Shown here one piece after another: positions 34,955 to 44,630 of a stretch of 48,278 nucleotides of DNA. Below the pieces are notes generated by a model, which did no database searches, was not told the DNA's origin, and was given only the letters and a program-made list of their open reading frames with translations. Source of the DNA: DATKPC01 sp035524275 (lineage in GTDB: Bacteria; Pseudomonadota; Gammaproteobacteria; Burkholderiales; Burkholderiaceae_F); contig DATKPC010000119.1 of NCBI GenBank assembly GCA_035524275.1, positions 1-48,278 on the forward strand. Reading direction: 5' to 3'. The position numbers were made by a program, and so were the translations under genes. Numbering within the stretch: position 1 is the first letter of the stretch; each line of letters begins with the position of its first letter.

Positions 34955-35236
34955 GTGGACCAGACTACCCTCAAGCTCATCGCCCGCTTCAAGCACCACG
35001 CGCACAAGCAGGGCATGCCCGTCGATGTCGTGCGCTTCGCCGCGGACCGCAACTACGCGCGCTGGGCCCTGACCCAGTTCACCGCGACCGCCTCCGAGGA
35101 AGACGTCGTGCTCGCGCTGCAGATCATGAGCCGGCTGCGGCTGACGGCGCCGGTGCCGACCGGACGACTCGCGCCGCAGGGCAAGGCGCCCGTCGAGCTC
35201 GGCTCGCGCGACCTGCCGAGGTACGCGGCGAACTGA
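34955..35236 (+). CDS. Small conserved-looking hypothetical protein
   Basis: A 93-residue protein that I do not recognise. From GTG 34955 it reads VDQTTLKLIARFKHHAHKQ and then a compact, mainly helical sequence with AADRNYARWALTQFT; the last 30 residues are Pro/Gly-rich. The open frame begins at 34823, but that part has a poor codon pattern and is Pro/Arg-rich, so I prefer the GTG. The 201-base gap after parB is partly AT-richer (around 34830-34900) and may hold a promoter, but I see no clear hexamers. It may be co-transcribed with the aminotransferase gene 85 bases downstream. Confidence 0.55.
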   Translation: MDQTTLKLIARFKHHAHKQGMPVDVVRFAADRNYARWALTQFTATASEEDVVLALQIMSRLRLTAPVPTGRLAPQGKAPVELGSRDLPRYAAN

Positions 35237-35321
35237 CGCCGCCCGCCGCGGCCATTCGGCCCGGCATCGGAATCGCGTGCGATGATGCCGTGGTGCCGGC
35301 ACGCCGGCAGGATCATCGCGC

Positions 35322-36644
35322 ATGGACTCCGCCTATCCGACTCCGCTGCAGCACGTCGTCGCCGCGGCCCGCGCCCGCTACCGCGAGCGCCATCCGGCAA
35401 GCGCCGCCCAGTTGCAAGCTGCCGCCGGCGCCCTGCCCGGCGGCAACACGCGCAGCGTCCTTTACTTCGCGCCGTTTCCGCTGACGATGGTCCGCGGCGA
35501 CGGCTGTCGCCTGTGGGACGCCGACGGCCACGCGTATCTTGACGCGCTCGGCGAGTTCACGGCCGGGATCTACGGCCACTCGCATCCGGTCATCCGCGAG
35601 GCCCTGGTCGACGCGTTGCACGACGGGCTCAGCCTGTCATCGCACACGACGCGGGAGGCCGCGCTCGCGCTCGAGATCCAACGCCGGTTTCCGTCGATGG
35701 AACTGCTGCGCTTCACGAACTCCGGCACCGAAGCCAACCTCATGGCCGTCGGCCTCGCGAAGATCCACACCGGACGCCGCCGCATCCTGGTCTTCGACGG
35801 CGCCTACCACGGCGGACTGCTCGCGTTCAGCGGCGGCGGCTCGGCGCTGAACGCGCCGCACGACTACCTCGTCGGCACCTACAACGACGCGCAGGCGGCG
35901 CGCGAGATCTTCCGGCAGTGCGGCAGCGAGATCGCGGCGGTCCTCGTCGAACCGATGCTCGGATCGGGCGGCTGCATTCCGGGCCAGCCGGAGTTCCTCC
36001 ACGAGCTGCGGACGCTCTCCGAGGCGCATGGGGCCCTGCTCGTCTTCGACGAGGTGATGACCTCCCGCCTCTCGGCCGGCGGTCGCCAGGCCCTGCTGCG
36101 GATCCGGCCGGACCTGACGACGCTGGGCAAGTATTTCGGCGGCGGCGTCTCGTTCGGCGCTTTTGGCGGGCGCCGCGAAATCCTGCAGCGCTTCGACCCC
36201 AGCCGGCCGGACGCCCTGGCGCATGCCGGGACATTCAACAACAACGTCCTGTCGATGGCGGCGGGGCTCGCCGGACTGGTCCGGGTCCTGTCGCCGGACG
36301 CGCTCGCGACGCTGAACGAGCGCGGCGAACGACTGCGCGGGCGGGTGAACGAGGCGGCCCAGCGGCGCGGCCTCGCGATCCAGGCGACCGGCCTCGGATC
36401 GCTGATGACGCTTCACGCGACCGACACGCCGATCCGCCGGCCGGCCGACGCCGCGGCCGCCGATCCGCTGGCGAAGGAACTCCTCTTCTTCGACCTTCTC
36501 GATCGCGGCATCTATCTCGCGCGCCGCGGGTTCGCGTCGCTATCGCTGCCCTTCGGGGATGCGGAGGTCGAGGAGTTCATCGCCGCCTGGGACGCGGTAC
36601 TCGACGAGCGTCGCGCCGTGCTTCCCGCCCGCCGCGACGCTTAA
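35322..36644 (+). CDS. Class III PLP aminotransferase, glutamate-1-semialdehyde aminomutase-like
   Basis: A 440-residue class III aminotransferase. Lys270 in TLGKYFGGG is the PLP lysine; FDEV (242-245) holds the cofactor-pairing Asp; TNSGTEANLMA (132-142) binds the PLP phosphate. The sequence resembles glutamate-1-semialdehyde 2,1-aminomutase (HemL) but the N-terminus (ALPGGNTRSVLYFAPFPL) and C-terminus fit the broader HemL-like group, whose substrates are mostly unknown. Most betaproteobacteria make tetrapyrroles through a separate, standard hemL, so I do not name it. It sits between the par genes and the atp operon, where no such gene is usually found. Confidence 0.85.
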   Translation: MDSAYPTPLQHVVAAARARYRERHPASAAQLQAAAGALPGGNTRSVLYFAPFPLTMVRGDGCRLWDADGHAYLDALGEFTAGIYGHSHPVIREALVDALHDGLSLSSHTTREAALALEIQRRFPSMELLRFTNSGTEANLMAVGLAKIHTGRRRILVFDGAYHGGLLAFSGGGSALNAPHDYLVGTYNDAQAAREIFRQCGSEIAAVLVEPMLGSGGCIPGQPEFLHELRTLSEAHGALLVFDEVMTSRLSAGGRQALLRIRPDLTTLGKYFGGGVSFGAFGGRREILQRFDPSRPDALAHAGTFNNNVLSMAAGLAGLVRVLSPDALATLNERGERLRGRVNEAAQRRGLAIQATGLGSLMTLHATDTPIRRPADAAAADPLAKELLFFDLLDRGIYLARRGFASLSLPFGDAEVEEFIAAWDAVLDERRAVLPARRDA

Positions 36645-36679
36645 ATGCAACGGGCCCATGGCGCGGCCGCCACCCTTCG

Positions 36680-36709
36680 TTGACCCCCTGATATCCCGCC
36701 CGGTAAACT
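36680..36709 (+). promoter_or_regulatory. Candidate sigma-70 promoter of the atp operon
   Basis: TTGACC (36680-36685) is followed after 18 bases by TAAACT (36704-36709). The first hexamer matches -35 at five of six and the second matches -10 at four of six. Transcription would start near 36716, giving a leader of about 270 bases before atpI. Confidence 0.5.
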
Positions 36710-36729
36710 CTCGCGGTTTTATTGGACGA

Positions 36730-36748
36730 CTTATCTTGACGAGATAAG
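36730..36748. promoter_or_regulatory. AT-rich inverted repeat in the atp leader
   Basis: CTTATCT (36730-36736) and AGATAAG (36742-36748) form a perfect 7-base inverted repeat around TGACG. It begins some 14 bases after the predicted transcription start, where it could block RNA polymerase as an operator. Such AT-rich symmetry stands out in this GC-rich sequence. Confidence 0.5.
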
Positions 36749-36779
36749 CGCGGGGTCCGAATCGCGGATCCGCTTGCCG

Positions 36780-36816
36780 GCGCCCGAAGCCCTAGGCGAA
36801 GTCCTAGGGTGGGCGC
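36780..36816 (+). promoter_or_regulatory. Two-part hairpin in the atp leader
   Basis: GCGCCC (36780-36785) pairs with GGGCGC (36811-36816), enclosing CCCTAGG (36790-36796), which pairs perfectly with CCTAGGG (36803-36809) around CGAAGT. Only a small internal bulge (GAAG against T) breaks the stem. No T-run follows, so it is not a standard terminator; it may be an RNA structure that regulates the operon. Confidence 0.5.
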
Positions 36817-36987
36817 AGAAACGCGGAGTCGCGCTGAGAACCCGGCAGGCCCGGCCGAGCAGGACGCCGGTGCCGACGGAGCCGATGACACGGCGTAGCG
36901 AGGCGACGCAAGGCGACGGCCACGAGATCCACGGCCCGACCCGAGCGAGATCGAAGGGGACGGCAGCAAGTCAATCGACCCGGGTCC

Positions 36988-37500
36988 ATGGCAGTCGCGA
37001 CGGAAGACCGTCGCGTCATGCTGAGCCCCGACGCATGCGCGGAAAACCGCGCCGAGGCCCGCTGGGACAACTCCCGCCAGCCGCCGCGTCGTCCGACGAA
37101 CTTGCTCGCCCGAGACCCTTCCCCTTCGATCGTGGTGCCCCGCGTGCTGTTGTTGCAGGCAGCGGCGACGCTGCTGGTGGCCGTCGGCGCGTGGATCCTG
37201 GCCGGGAGCCATGCCGCGCTGTCCGCCGTGCTCGGCGGCGCCGCCTGCGTGATCCCGAACGCGCTGTTCGCCGCGCGGCTGGCCGCTGCAACGCGGCGGG
37301 CGCGCGACGACGCCGACCCGCAAGTCGGCGCCGGGCGCCAGGTGACCGCGTTTCTCGTCGGCGAGGTGGTCAAGGTGGGCTCGACGGTCGGCCTTCTGGC
37401 GCTGATCGCCTGGCTCGTGCCGAACCTGGTGTGGTTGTCGTTGATCGTCGCGGTCATTGCCGCATTGAAGAGCCCCCTGCTGCTGGCATTGACCCGCTGA
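36988..37500 (+). CDS. atpI: ATP synthase accessory protein AtpI
   Basis: A 170-residue membrane protein, the usual first gene of atp operons, thought to help assemble the c-ring. Four hydrophobic segments are visible after about residue 50 (RVLLLQAAATLLVAVGAWIL; SAVLGGAACVIPNALFAARL; STVGLLALIAWLVPNL; WLSLIVAVIAALKSPLLLAL). The motif VIPNALFAAR in the second is characteristic. ATG 36988 and ATG 37018 are both possible; neither has a clear ribosome site, and the hydrophilic first 45 residues are longer than usual. Confidence 0.85.
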   Translation: MAVATEDRRVMLSPDACAENRAEARWDNSRQPPRRPTNLLARDPSPSIVVPRVLLLQAAATLLVAVGAWILAGSHAALSAVLGGAACVIPNALFAARLAAATRRARDDADPQVGAGRQVTAFLVGEVVKVGSTVGLLALIAWLVPNLVWLSLIVAVIAALKSPLLLALTR

Positions 37501-37580
37501 CCCGCCCACACCGACCCGAGCGCCCGACACGCCACCCGCCGCCTCCGAACCGGATTCCCCTCGACTTCTCCCCGCCCTAA

Positions 37581-38441
37581 ATGGCCACCGAAAACGCCGC
37601 CCCGAACGCGACCGAGTACATCGTCCACCACCTCGGTCACTGGTCCACGAAGCACCAGGAAAGCATCGTCGACTTCTCGGTCGTCAACATCGACACGGTC
37701 GTCATGTCGCTGCTGCTGCTCGGGATCACGCTGGTCATCCTGCGCATCGCCAGCCGCGGCGCGACCGCCGGCGTCCCGTCGCGCTTCCAGGCGTTCGTCG
37801 AGATGATCGTCGAGTTCGTCGAGGAACAGAGCAAGTCGATCGTCCACGGCGACCGCTCGTTCATCGCGCCGCTCGCCCTCACGGTGTTCGTCTGGATCGT
37901 GCTGATGAACGCGGTCGACCTGCTGCCGGTCGACTGGATCCCGAACGTCGCGGCCTGGGTCGGCCACACGTTCCTCGGCCTCGAGCCGCACGAGGTCCAC
38001 TTCCGCCCGCTGCCGACGGCCGACCTCAACGGCACCCTCGGCATGTCCTTCGGCGTCCTGCTGCTGATGCTCTACTACGGCATCAAGATCAAGGGCTTCG
38101 GCGGCTGGGTGCACGAGATCTTCTGCGCGCCGTTCGGGCCGCAATGGTTCCTCTGGCCGTTCAACCTGCTGCTGAACATCATCGAGTACCTGGCGAAGAT
38201 GGTGTCGCTCGGGATGCGGTTGTTCGGCAACATGTACGCGGGCGAGCTGCTGTTCTTCCTGATCGCCCTGCTGGGCTCGATCTGGGTCGGCGCGGACGCC
38301 GGAAGCGTGCTGGGCGCCGTCGGGCACGTCCTCGCCGGGACCGCCTGGCTGCTGTTCCACATCCTGATCGTCCTGCTGCAGGCGTTCATCTTCATGATGC
38401 TGACGCTGGTCTACATCGGGCAGGCCCACGAGGGCCACTGA
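37581..38441 (+). CDS. atpB: ATP synthase Fo subunit a
   Basis: A 286-residue membrane subunit forming the proton half-channels beside the c-ring. The segment LGMRLFGNMYAGELLFFLIALLG carries the essential arginine (LGMRLFGN), and the last helix contains HILIVLLQAFIFMMLTLVYI. The N-terminus with EYIVHHLGHW is typical of betaproteobacterial AtpB. It follows atpI by 80 bases, in which I see no gene. Confidence 0.97.
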   Translation: MATENAAPNATEYIVHHLGHWSTKHQESIVDFSVVNIDTVVMSLLLLGITLVILRIASRGATAGVPSRFQAFVEMIVEFVEEQSKSIVHGDRSFIAPLALTVFVWIVLMNAVDLLPVDWIPNVAAWVGHTFLGLEPHEVHFRPLPTADLNGTLGMSFGVLLLMLYYGIKIKGFGGWVHEIFCAPFGPQWFLWPFNLLLNIIEYLAKMVSLGMRLFGNMYAGELLFFLIALLGSIWVGADAGSVLGAVGHVLAGTAWLLFHILIVLLQAFIFMMLTLVYIGQAHEGH

Positions 38442-38554
38442 TCACCAGGCGCGCGCAGGAAGCAGGATGGCGCGGCCGGCCGCCGCGCACGCAGCACCCG
38501 AACCACCGATCCAACCGGTTTCTTCAATACCTTCGAAAACAAGGAGTTCCAGAA

Positions 38555-38797
38555 ATGACCAACGTCGCTCTCGTCGCCCTCGCCTGCGGACTGATCATCG
38601 GTCTCGGCGCCATCGGTGCCTGCATCGGCATCGGCATCATGGGCGGCAAGTACATCGAGTCGGCCGCGCGCCAGCCCGAGCTCATGAACACGCTGCAGAC
38701 CAAGATGTTCCTGCTCGCGGGCCTGATCGACGCGGCGTTCCTGATCGGCGTCGGTATCGCGATGATGTTCGCGTTCGCCAACCCCTTCAAGGGCTGA
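38555..38797 (+). CDS. atpE: ATP synthase Fo subunit c
   Basis: An 80-residue proteolipid of two membrane helices joined by a polar loop (ARQPEL). The ion-binding carboxylate is Asp in LLAGLIDAAFLIG, so protons are the likely coupling ion; sodium-type c-subunits use Glu with extra ligands. AAGGAG lies 8 bases before ATG 38555, the strongest ribosome site in the operon, which fits the need for many c copies. A 207-base gap with hairpins follows it. Confidence 0.97.
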   Translation: MTNVALVALACGLIIGLGAIGACIGIGIMGGKYIESAARQPELMNTLQTKMFLLAGLIDAAFLIGVGIAMMFAFANPFKG

Positions 38798-38807
38798 CGA
38801 GCCAACC

Positions 38808-38821
38808 GCCGCGATCGCGGC
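38808..38821. repeat. 14-base palindrome just after atpE
   Basis: GCCGCGATCGCGGC is a perfect palindrome starting 11 bases after the atpE stop. It may be a stem or protein site; its small size makes a chance origin possible in this GC-rich DNA. Confidence 0.45.
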
Positions 38822-38947
38822 GCCCCGCCGACGCAGCTCATGATGCCGCAGCAACGCGAAGCCCCGCTTCCGTCGCGGCGGCGTTCGGTCGCGCGTCGCC
38901 CGGATCGCGCTGCGCGGCTCCCGACGACTTGACGACGACGACGCCAA

Positions 38948-38972
38948 CGCGCGGCGGCTGAAGCGCCGCGCG
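38948..38972 (+). promoter_or_regulatory. Hairpin in the atpE-atpF gap
   Basis: CGCGCGGCG (38948-38956) pairs perfectly with CGCCGCGCG (38964-38972) around a 7-base loop, 32 bases before the atpF ATG. There is no T-run, so it is more likely a messenger-stabilising, processing or translation-control stem than a terminator. Confidence 0.5.
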
Positions 38973-39004
38973 CCCGCGCCGATCGACGATTTCCTGGGCC
39001 CGCC

Positions 39005-39475
39005 ATGAACCTGAACGCCACCCTCATCATCCAGACGATCGTCTTCCTGATCGGCGCCTGGGTCACGATGAAATTCATCTGGCCGCCGCTGGTCAATGCC
39101 CTCGACGAGCGCCGGCAGAAGATCGCCGACGGCCTGGCCGCGGCCGACCGCGGCAACAAGAGCCTGGACGACGCCAACAAGCGCATCGCGCAGCTCGAAG
39201 CCGACGCGCGCGCGCGCGGCCAGTCGATCACCGCCGACGCCGAGAAGCGCGGCGCCTCGATCATCGAGGACGCCAAGCGCGAAGCGAAGGTCGAAGGCGA
39301 CCGCCTCATCGCGAGTGCCAAGGTCGAGGCCGACCAGCAGCTGGAGCGCGCGAAGAACGCGCTGCGCGACCAGATTGCGGTCCTGTCGGTCGCAGGCGCG
39401 GAACAGATCCTGAAGCGCGAGGTCGACCGCAACGCGCACGCGAAGCTCCTCGACGAGCTGAAGGCCAGGCTCTGA
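39005..39475 (+). CDS. atpF: ATP synthase Fo subunit b
   Basis: A 156-residue stator subunit: one N-terminal membrane helix (about 5-25, LIIQTIVFLIGAWVTMKFIWPPL) and a long charged helix that dimerises and holds subunit delta. Length equals that of E. coli AtpF. It follows the long atpE-atpF gap and is only 2 bases from atpH, so atpF and atpH are probably translated in close succession. Confidence 0.96.
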   Translation: MNLNATLIIQTIVFLIGAWVTMKFIWPPLVNALDERRQKIADGLAAADRGNKSLDDANKRIAQLEADARARGQSITADAEKRGASIIEDAKREAKVEGDRLIASAKVEADQQLERAKNALRDQIAVLSVAGAEQILKREVDRNAHAKLLDELKARL

Positions 39476-39477
39476 CC

Positions 39478-40014
39478 ATGGCCGAGCTGTCCACCGTAGC
39501 CCGTCCCTACGCCGAGGCGCTTTTCTCCGCAGCCCAGGGCGCGAAGGCCGCCGACGCCTGGCAGGCGCCGCTCGACCGCCTTGCGGCGCTCGTCGGCAAT
39601 GCGCAGGTCGCCGAGGTCGTCGCCGACCCGAAACTGCAGGCGACGCAGGTCGTCTCGCTGATCGAAGGCCTCGCCGGCGGCACCCTGCCCGACGGCGTCC
39701 AGAACCTGCTGCGCCTGCTGGTCGAAAACGACCGCCTCGCGACGCTGCCGGAGATCTCGCGCCAGTACCGCATCCTGAAGAACCAGGCCGACGGCGTTGC
39801 CGACTGCCTGGTCGAGTCCGCGTTCCCGCTCGAGCAGCCGGAGCTCGACAGCCTTCTCGCCGCGCTGCGCCGCCGTTTCCCGCTGCAGCTGCGTCCCGAA
39901 GTGCGCGTCGATCCCTCGCTCATCGGCGGCGTCCGCGTCACCGTCGGCGACCAGGTCCTCGACACCACGGTACGGACGCGCCTGGACCAGATGCGCACCG
40001 CGCTGACCGCCTGA
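39478..40014 (+). CDS. atpH: ATP synthase F1 subunit delta
   Basis: A 178-residue stalk subunit joining the b dimer to the alpha3beta3 head. The N-terminal helical domain begins STVARPYAEALFSAAQG and the C-terminal part has VRVDPSLIGGVRVTVGDQVLD, the signature of the family. It begins 2 bases after atpF and ends 22 bases before atpA. Confidence 0.96.
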   Translation: MAELSTVARPYAEALFSAAQGAKAADAWQAPLDRLAALVGNAQVAEVVADPKLQATQVVSLIEGLAGGTLPDGVQNLLRLLVENDRLATLPEISRQYRILKNQADGVADCLVESAFPLEQPELDSLLAALRRRFPLQLRPEVRVDPSLIGGVRVTVGDQVLDTTVRTRLDQMRTALTA

Positions 40015-40036
40015 ACACGAACCTCTGGGGTCCACC

Positions 40037-41578
<1,542 letters not shown>

Positions 41579-41606
41579 ACGAACCGCGCCTTGTCGAAGT
41601 CCGATC

Positions 41607-41633
41607 GTCACGGCGCGCCCGCCGCGCCGTGAC
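41607..41633 (+). promoter_or_regulatory. Perfect hairpin between atpA and atpG
   Basis: GTCACGGCGCG (41607-41617) pairs base for base with CGCGCCGTGAC (41623-41633) around CCCGC. The 11-pair stem ends 14 bases before the atpG ATG and has no T-run. It may attenuate transcription, mark a processing point or lower atpG translation. Confidence 0.6.
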
Positions 41634-41647
41634 ACTGCGAGCAGCCC

Positions 41648-42532
41648 ATGCCCAGCACCAAAGAGATCCGGCTCAAGATCAAGAGCTTCCAGAACACGCG
41701 CAAGATCACCAAGGCCATGGAAATGGTCTCGGCCTCGAAGATGCGCAAGGCGCAGGACCGGATGCGCGCCGCGCGTCCGTACGGCGACAAGATCCGCAAC
41801 ATCGTCGCGCACCTGGCGCAGGCGAACCCGGAGTACAAGCACCCGTTCGTCGTCAAGCGCGACCGGATACGCACGGTCGGCCTGATCCTCGTCACGACCG
41901 ACAAGGGCCTGTGCGGCGGCCTGAACACGAACATCCAGCGCGCGGTGCTGAACCGCCTCAAGCAGTGGGAGGTCGACGGCGTCGCCTACCAGGCCACGGC
42001 GATCGGCAACAAGGGCTACGGCTTCCTGCAGCGCCTCGGGGCGAACCTGGTCTCGCACGTCGTGCAGCTCGGTGACAAGCCGAACCTGGAGCGGCTGATC
42101 GGACCGGTGAAGGTCCAGCTCGACGCCTACGCGGCGGGCAAGCTCGATGCCGTCTATCTCGCCTATTCGCGCTTCATCAACACGATGAAGCAGGAGCCGG
42201 TGATCGAGCAGCTGCTGCCGCTGTCGACCGAGAAGCTGGCGCAGAGCGAGGCCGAGAGGCGCGCCTACGCCTGGGACTACCTCTACGAGCCGGACGCGCA
42301 GCGCGTGCTCGACGAGCTGCTGACGCGCTACACCGAAGCGCTGGTCTACCAGTCGCTGGCGGAGAACATGGCCTCGGAGCAGAGCGCGCGGATGGTCGCG
42401 ATGAAGGCCGCCTCCGACAATGCGAAGAAGCTGATCGACGAGATGCAGCTGGTCTACAACAAGACCCGCCAGGCCGGCATCACGAAGGAGATCTCCGAGA
42501 TCGTCGGCGGCGCGGCCGCCGTGGCCTCGTAG
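41648..42532 (+). CDS. atpG: ATP synthase F1 subunit gamma
   Basis: A 294-residue central-shaft subunit. The N-terminus KEIRLKIKSFQNTRKITKAM and the C-terminal helix (ARMVAMKAASDNAKKLIDEM) form the coiled coil that rotates inside the head. LVTTDKGLCGGLNTNIQ is the family signature. The atpA-atpG hairpin lies 14 bases upstream of ATG 41648. Confidence 0.97.
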   Translation: MPSTKEIRLKIKSFQNTRKITKAMEMVSASKMRKAQDRMRAARPYGDKIRNIVAHLAQANPEYKHPFVVKRDRIRTVGLILVTTDKGLCGGLNTNIQRAVLNRLKQWEVDGVAYQATAIGNKGYGFLQRLGANLVSHVVQLGDKPNLERLIGPVKVQLDAYAAGKLDAVYLAYSRFINTMKQEPVIEQLLPLSTEKLAQSEAERRAYAWDYLYEPDAQRVLDELLTRYTEALVYQSLAENMASEQSARMVAMKAASDNAKKLIDEMQLVYNKTRQAGITKEISEIVGGAAAVAS

Positions 42533-42595
42533 AGCGCCCCTCGCGACCCGAATCCGTCAGCAAAGAATCCCCGCATTCGAACCAAGGAATCCCAC

Positions 42596-44020
<1,425 letters not shown>

Positions 44021-44041
44021 CCACCGACGCCCGGAGAAGCC

Positions 44042-44458
44042 ATGTCAACCATCCACGTGGACGTCGTCAGCGCCGAAGAGCAGATCTTCGCCGGGGAAGC
44101 GGAATTCGTCGCGCTTCCCGGCGAGGCGGGCGAACTCGGCATCCTCCCGAAGCACACGCCGCTCATCACCCGGATCAAGCCCGGGGTCGTGCGGATCAAG
44201 GTCCCCGGAAAGCAGCAGGAAGAGAACGTCTTCGTCGCCGGCGGCATCCTCGAGGTACAGCCGGACGTCGTGACGGTGCTCGCCGATACCGCGATCCGCG
44301 GCAAGGACCTGGACGAGGCCAAGGCGAACGAAGCCCTGCGGCGCGCCGAGGACGCCCGCCGCAACGCGACCGACAAGATGGAGGTCGCGAAGATCGAGGC
44401 GGAAATCGGGATGCTCGCGGCGCAGCTCGTCGCGATCCGGAAGCTGCGCGGGCACTGA
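44042..44458 (+). CDS. atpC: ATP synthase F1 subunit epsilon
   Basis: A 138-residue regulatory subunit: an N-terminal beta-sandwich (about 1-85, with LPGEAGELGILPKHTPLIT) and a C-terminal helical hairpin that can inhibit ATP hydrolysis. GGAG precedes ATG 44042. It is the last gene of the operon; a very large inverted repeat begins 3 bases after its stop. Confidence 0.97.
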   Translation: MSTIHVDVVSAEEQIFAGEAEFVALPGEAGELGILPKHTPLITRIKPGVVRIKVPGKQQEENVFVAGGILEVQPDVVTVLADTAIRGKDLDEAKANEALRRAEDARRNATDKMEVAKIEAEIGMLAAQLVAIRKLRGH

Positions 44459-44460
44459 GC

Positions 44461-44592
44461 GCCCTCTCCCCCCGCCCCTCTCCCGCTACGCGGGCGAGGG
44501 GAGCTCAGTCGTCGCAATTCGATACGTCGTCAAACGGCTGGCGCCGGGACTCCCCTCGCCCGCGTAGCGGGAGAGGGGCGGGGGGAGAGGGC
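44461..44592. terminator. 43-base inverted pair of REP-like elements, likely bidirectional terminator
   Basis: Bases 44461-44503 and 44550-44592 are perfect inverted copies (43 bases each) separated by 46 bases. Each arm also folds alone: CCCCTC, CCCGC, a TAC loop, GCGGG and GAGGGG. A near copy is at 81-124. It lies between the converging atpC and FG-GAP genes and so may stop transcription from both sides, though no T-run is present. Confidence 0.7.
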
Positions 44593-44630
44593 CGCACGCA
44601 CGCCGCACGCACCCGCCCCCAACCCCCACC

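Larger units (their letters stand above)
36645..36987. other. Noncoding atp operon leader region
   Basis: These 343 bases carry no gene that I can support. They hold a candidate promoter (36680-36709), an AT-rich inverted repeat (36730-36748) and a long hairpin (36780-36816), each listed on its own. The rest (36817-36987) shows only GC-rich sequence with no clear structure. Confidence 0.6.

Noticed and set aside
36730..36748. FNR-type site in the atp leader
   Set aside because: The repeat CTTATCT/AGATAAG does not match TTGAT-N4-ATCAA; only the symmetry is reported.
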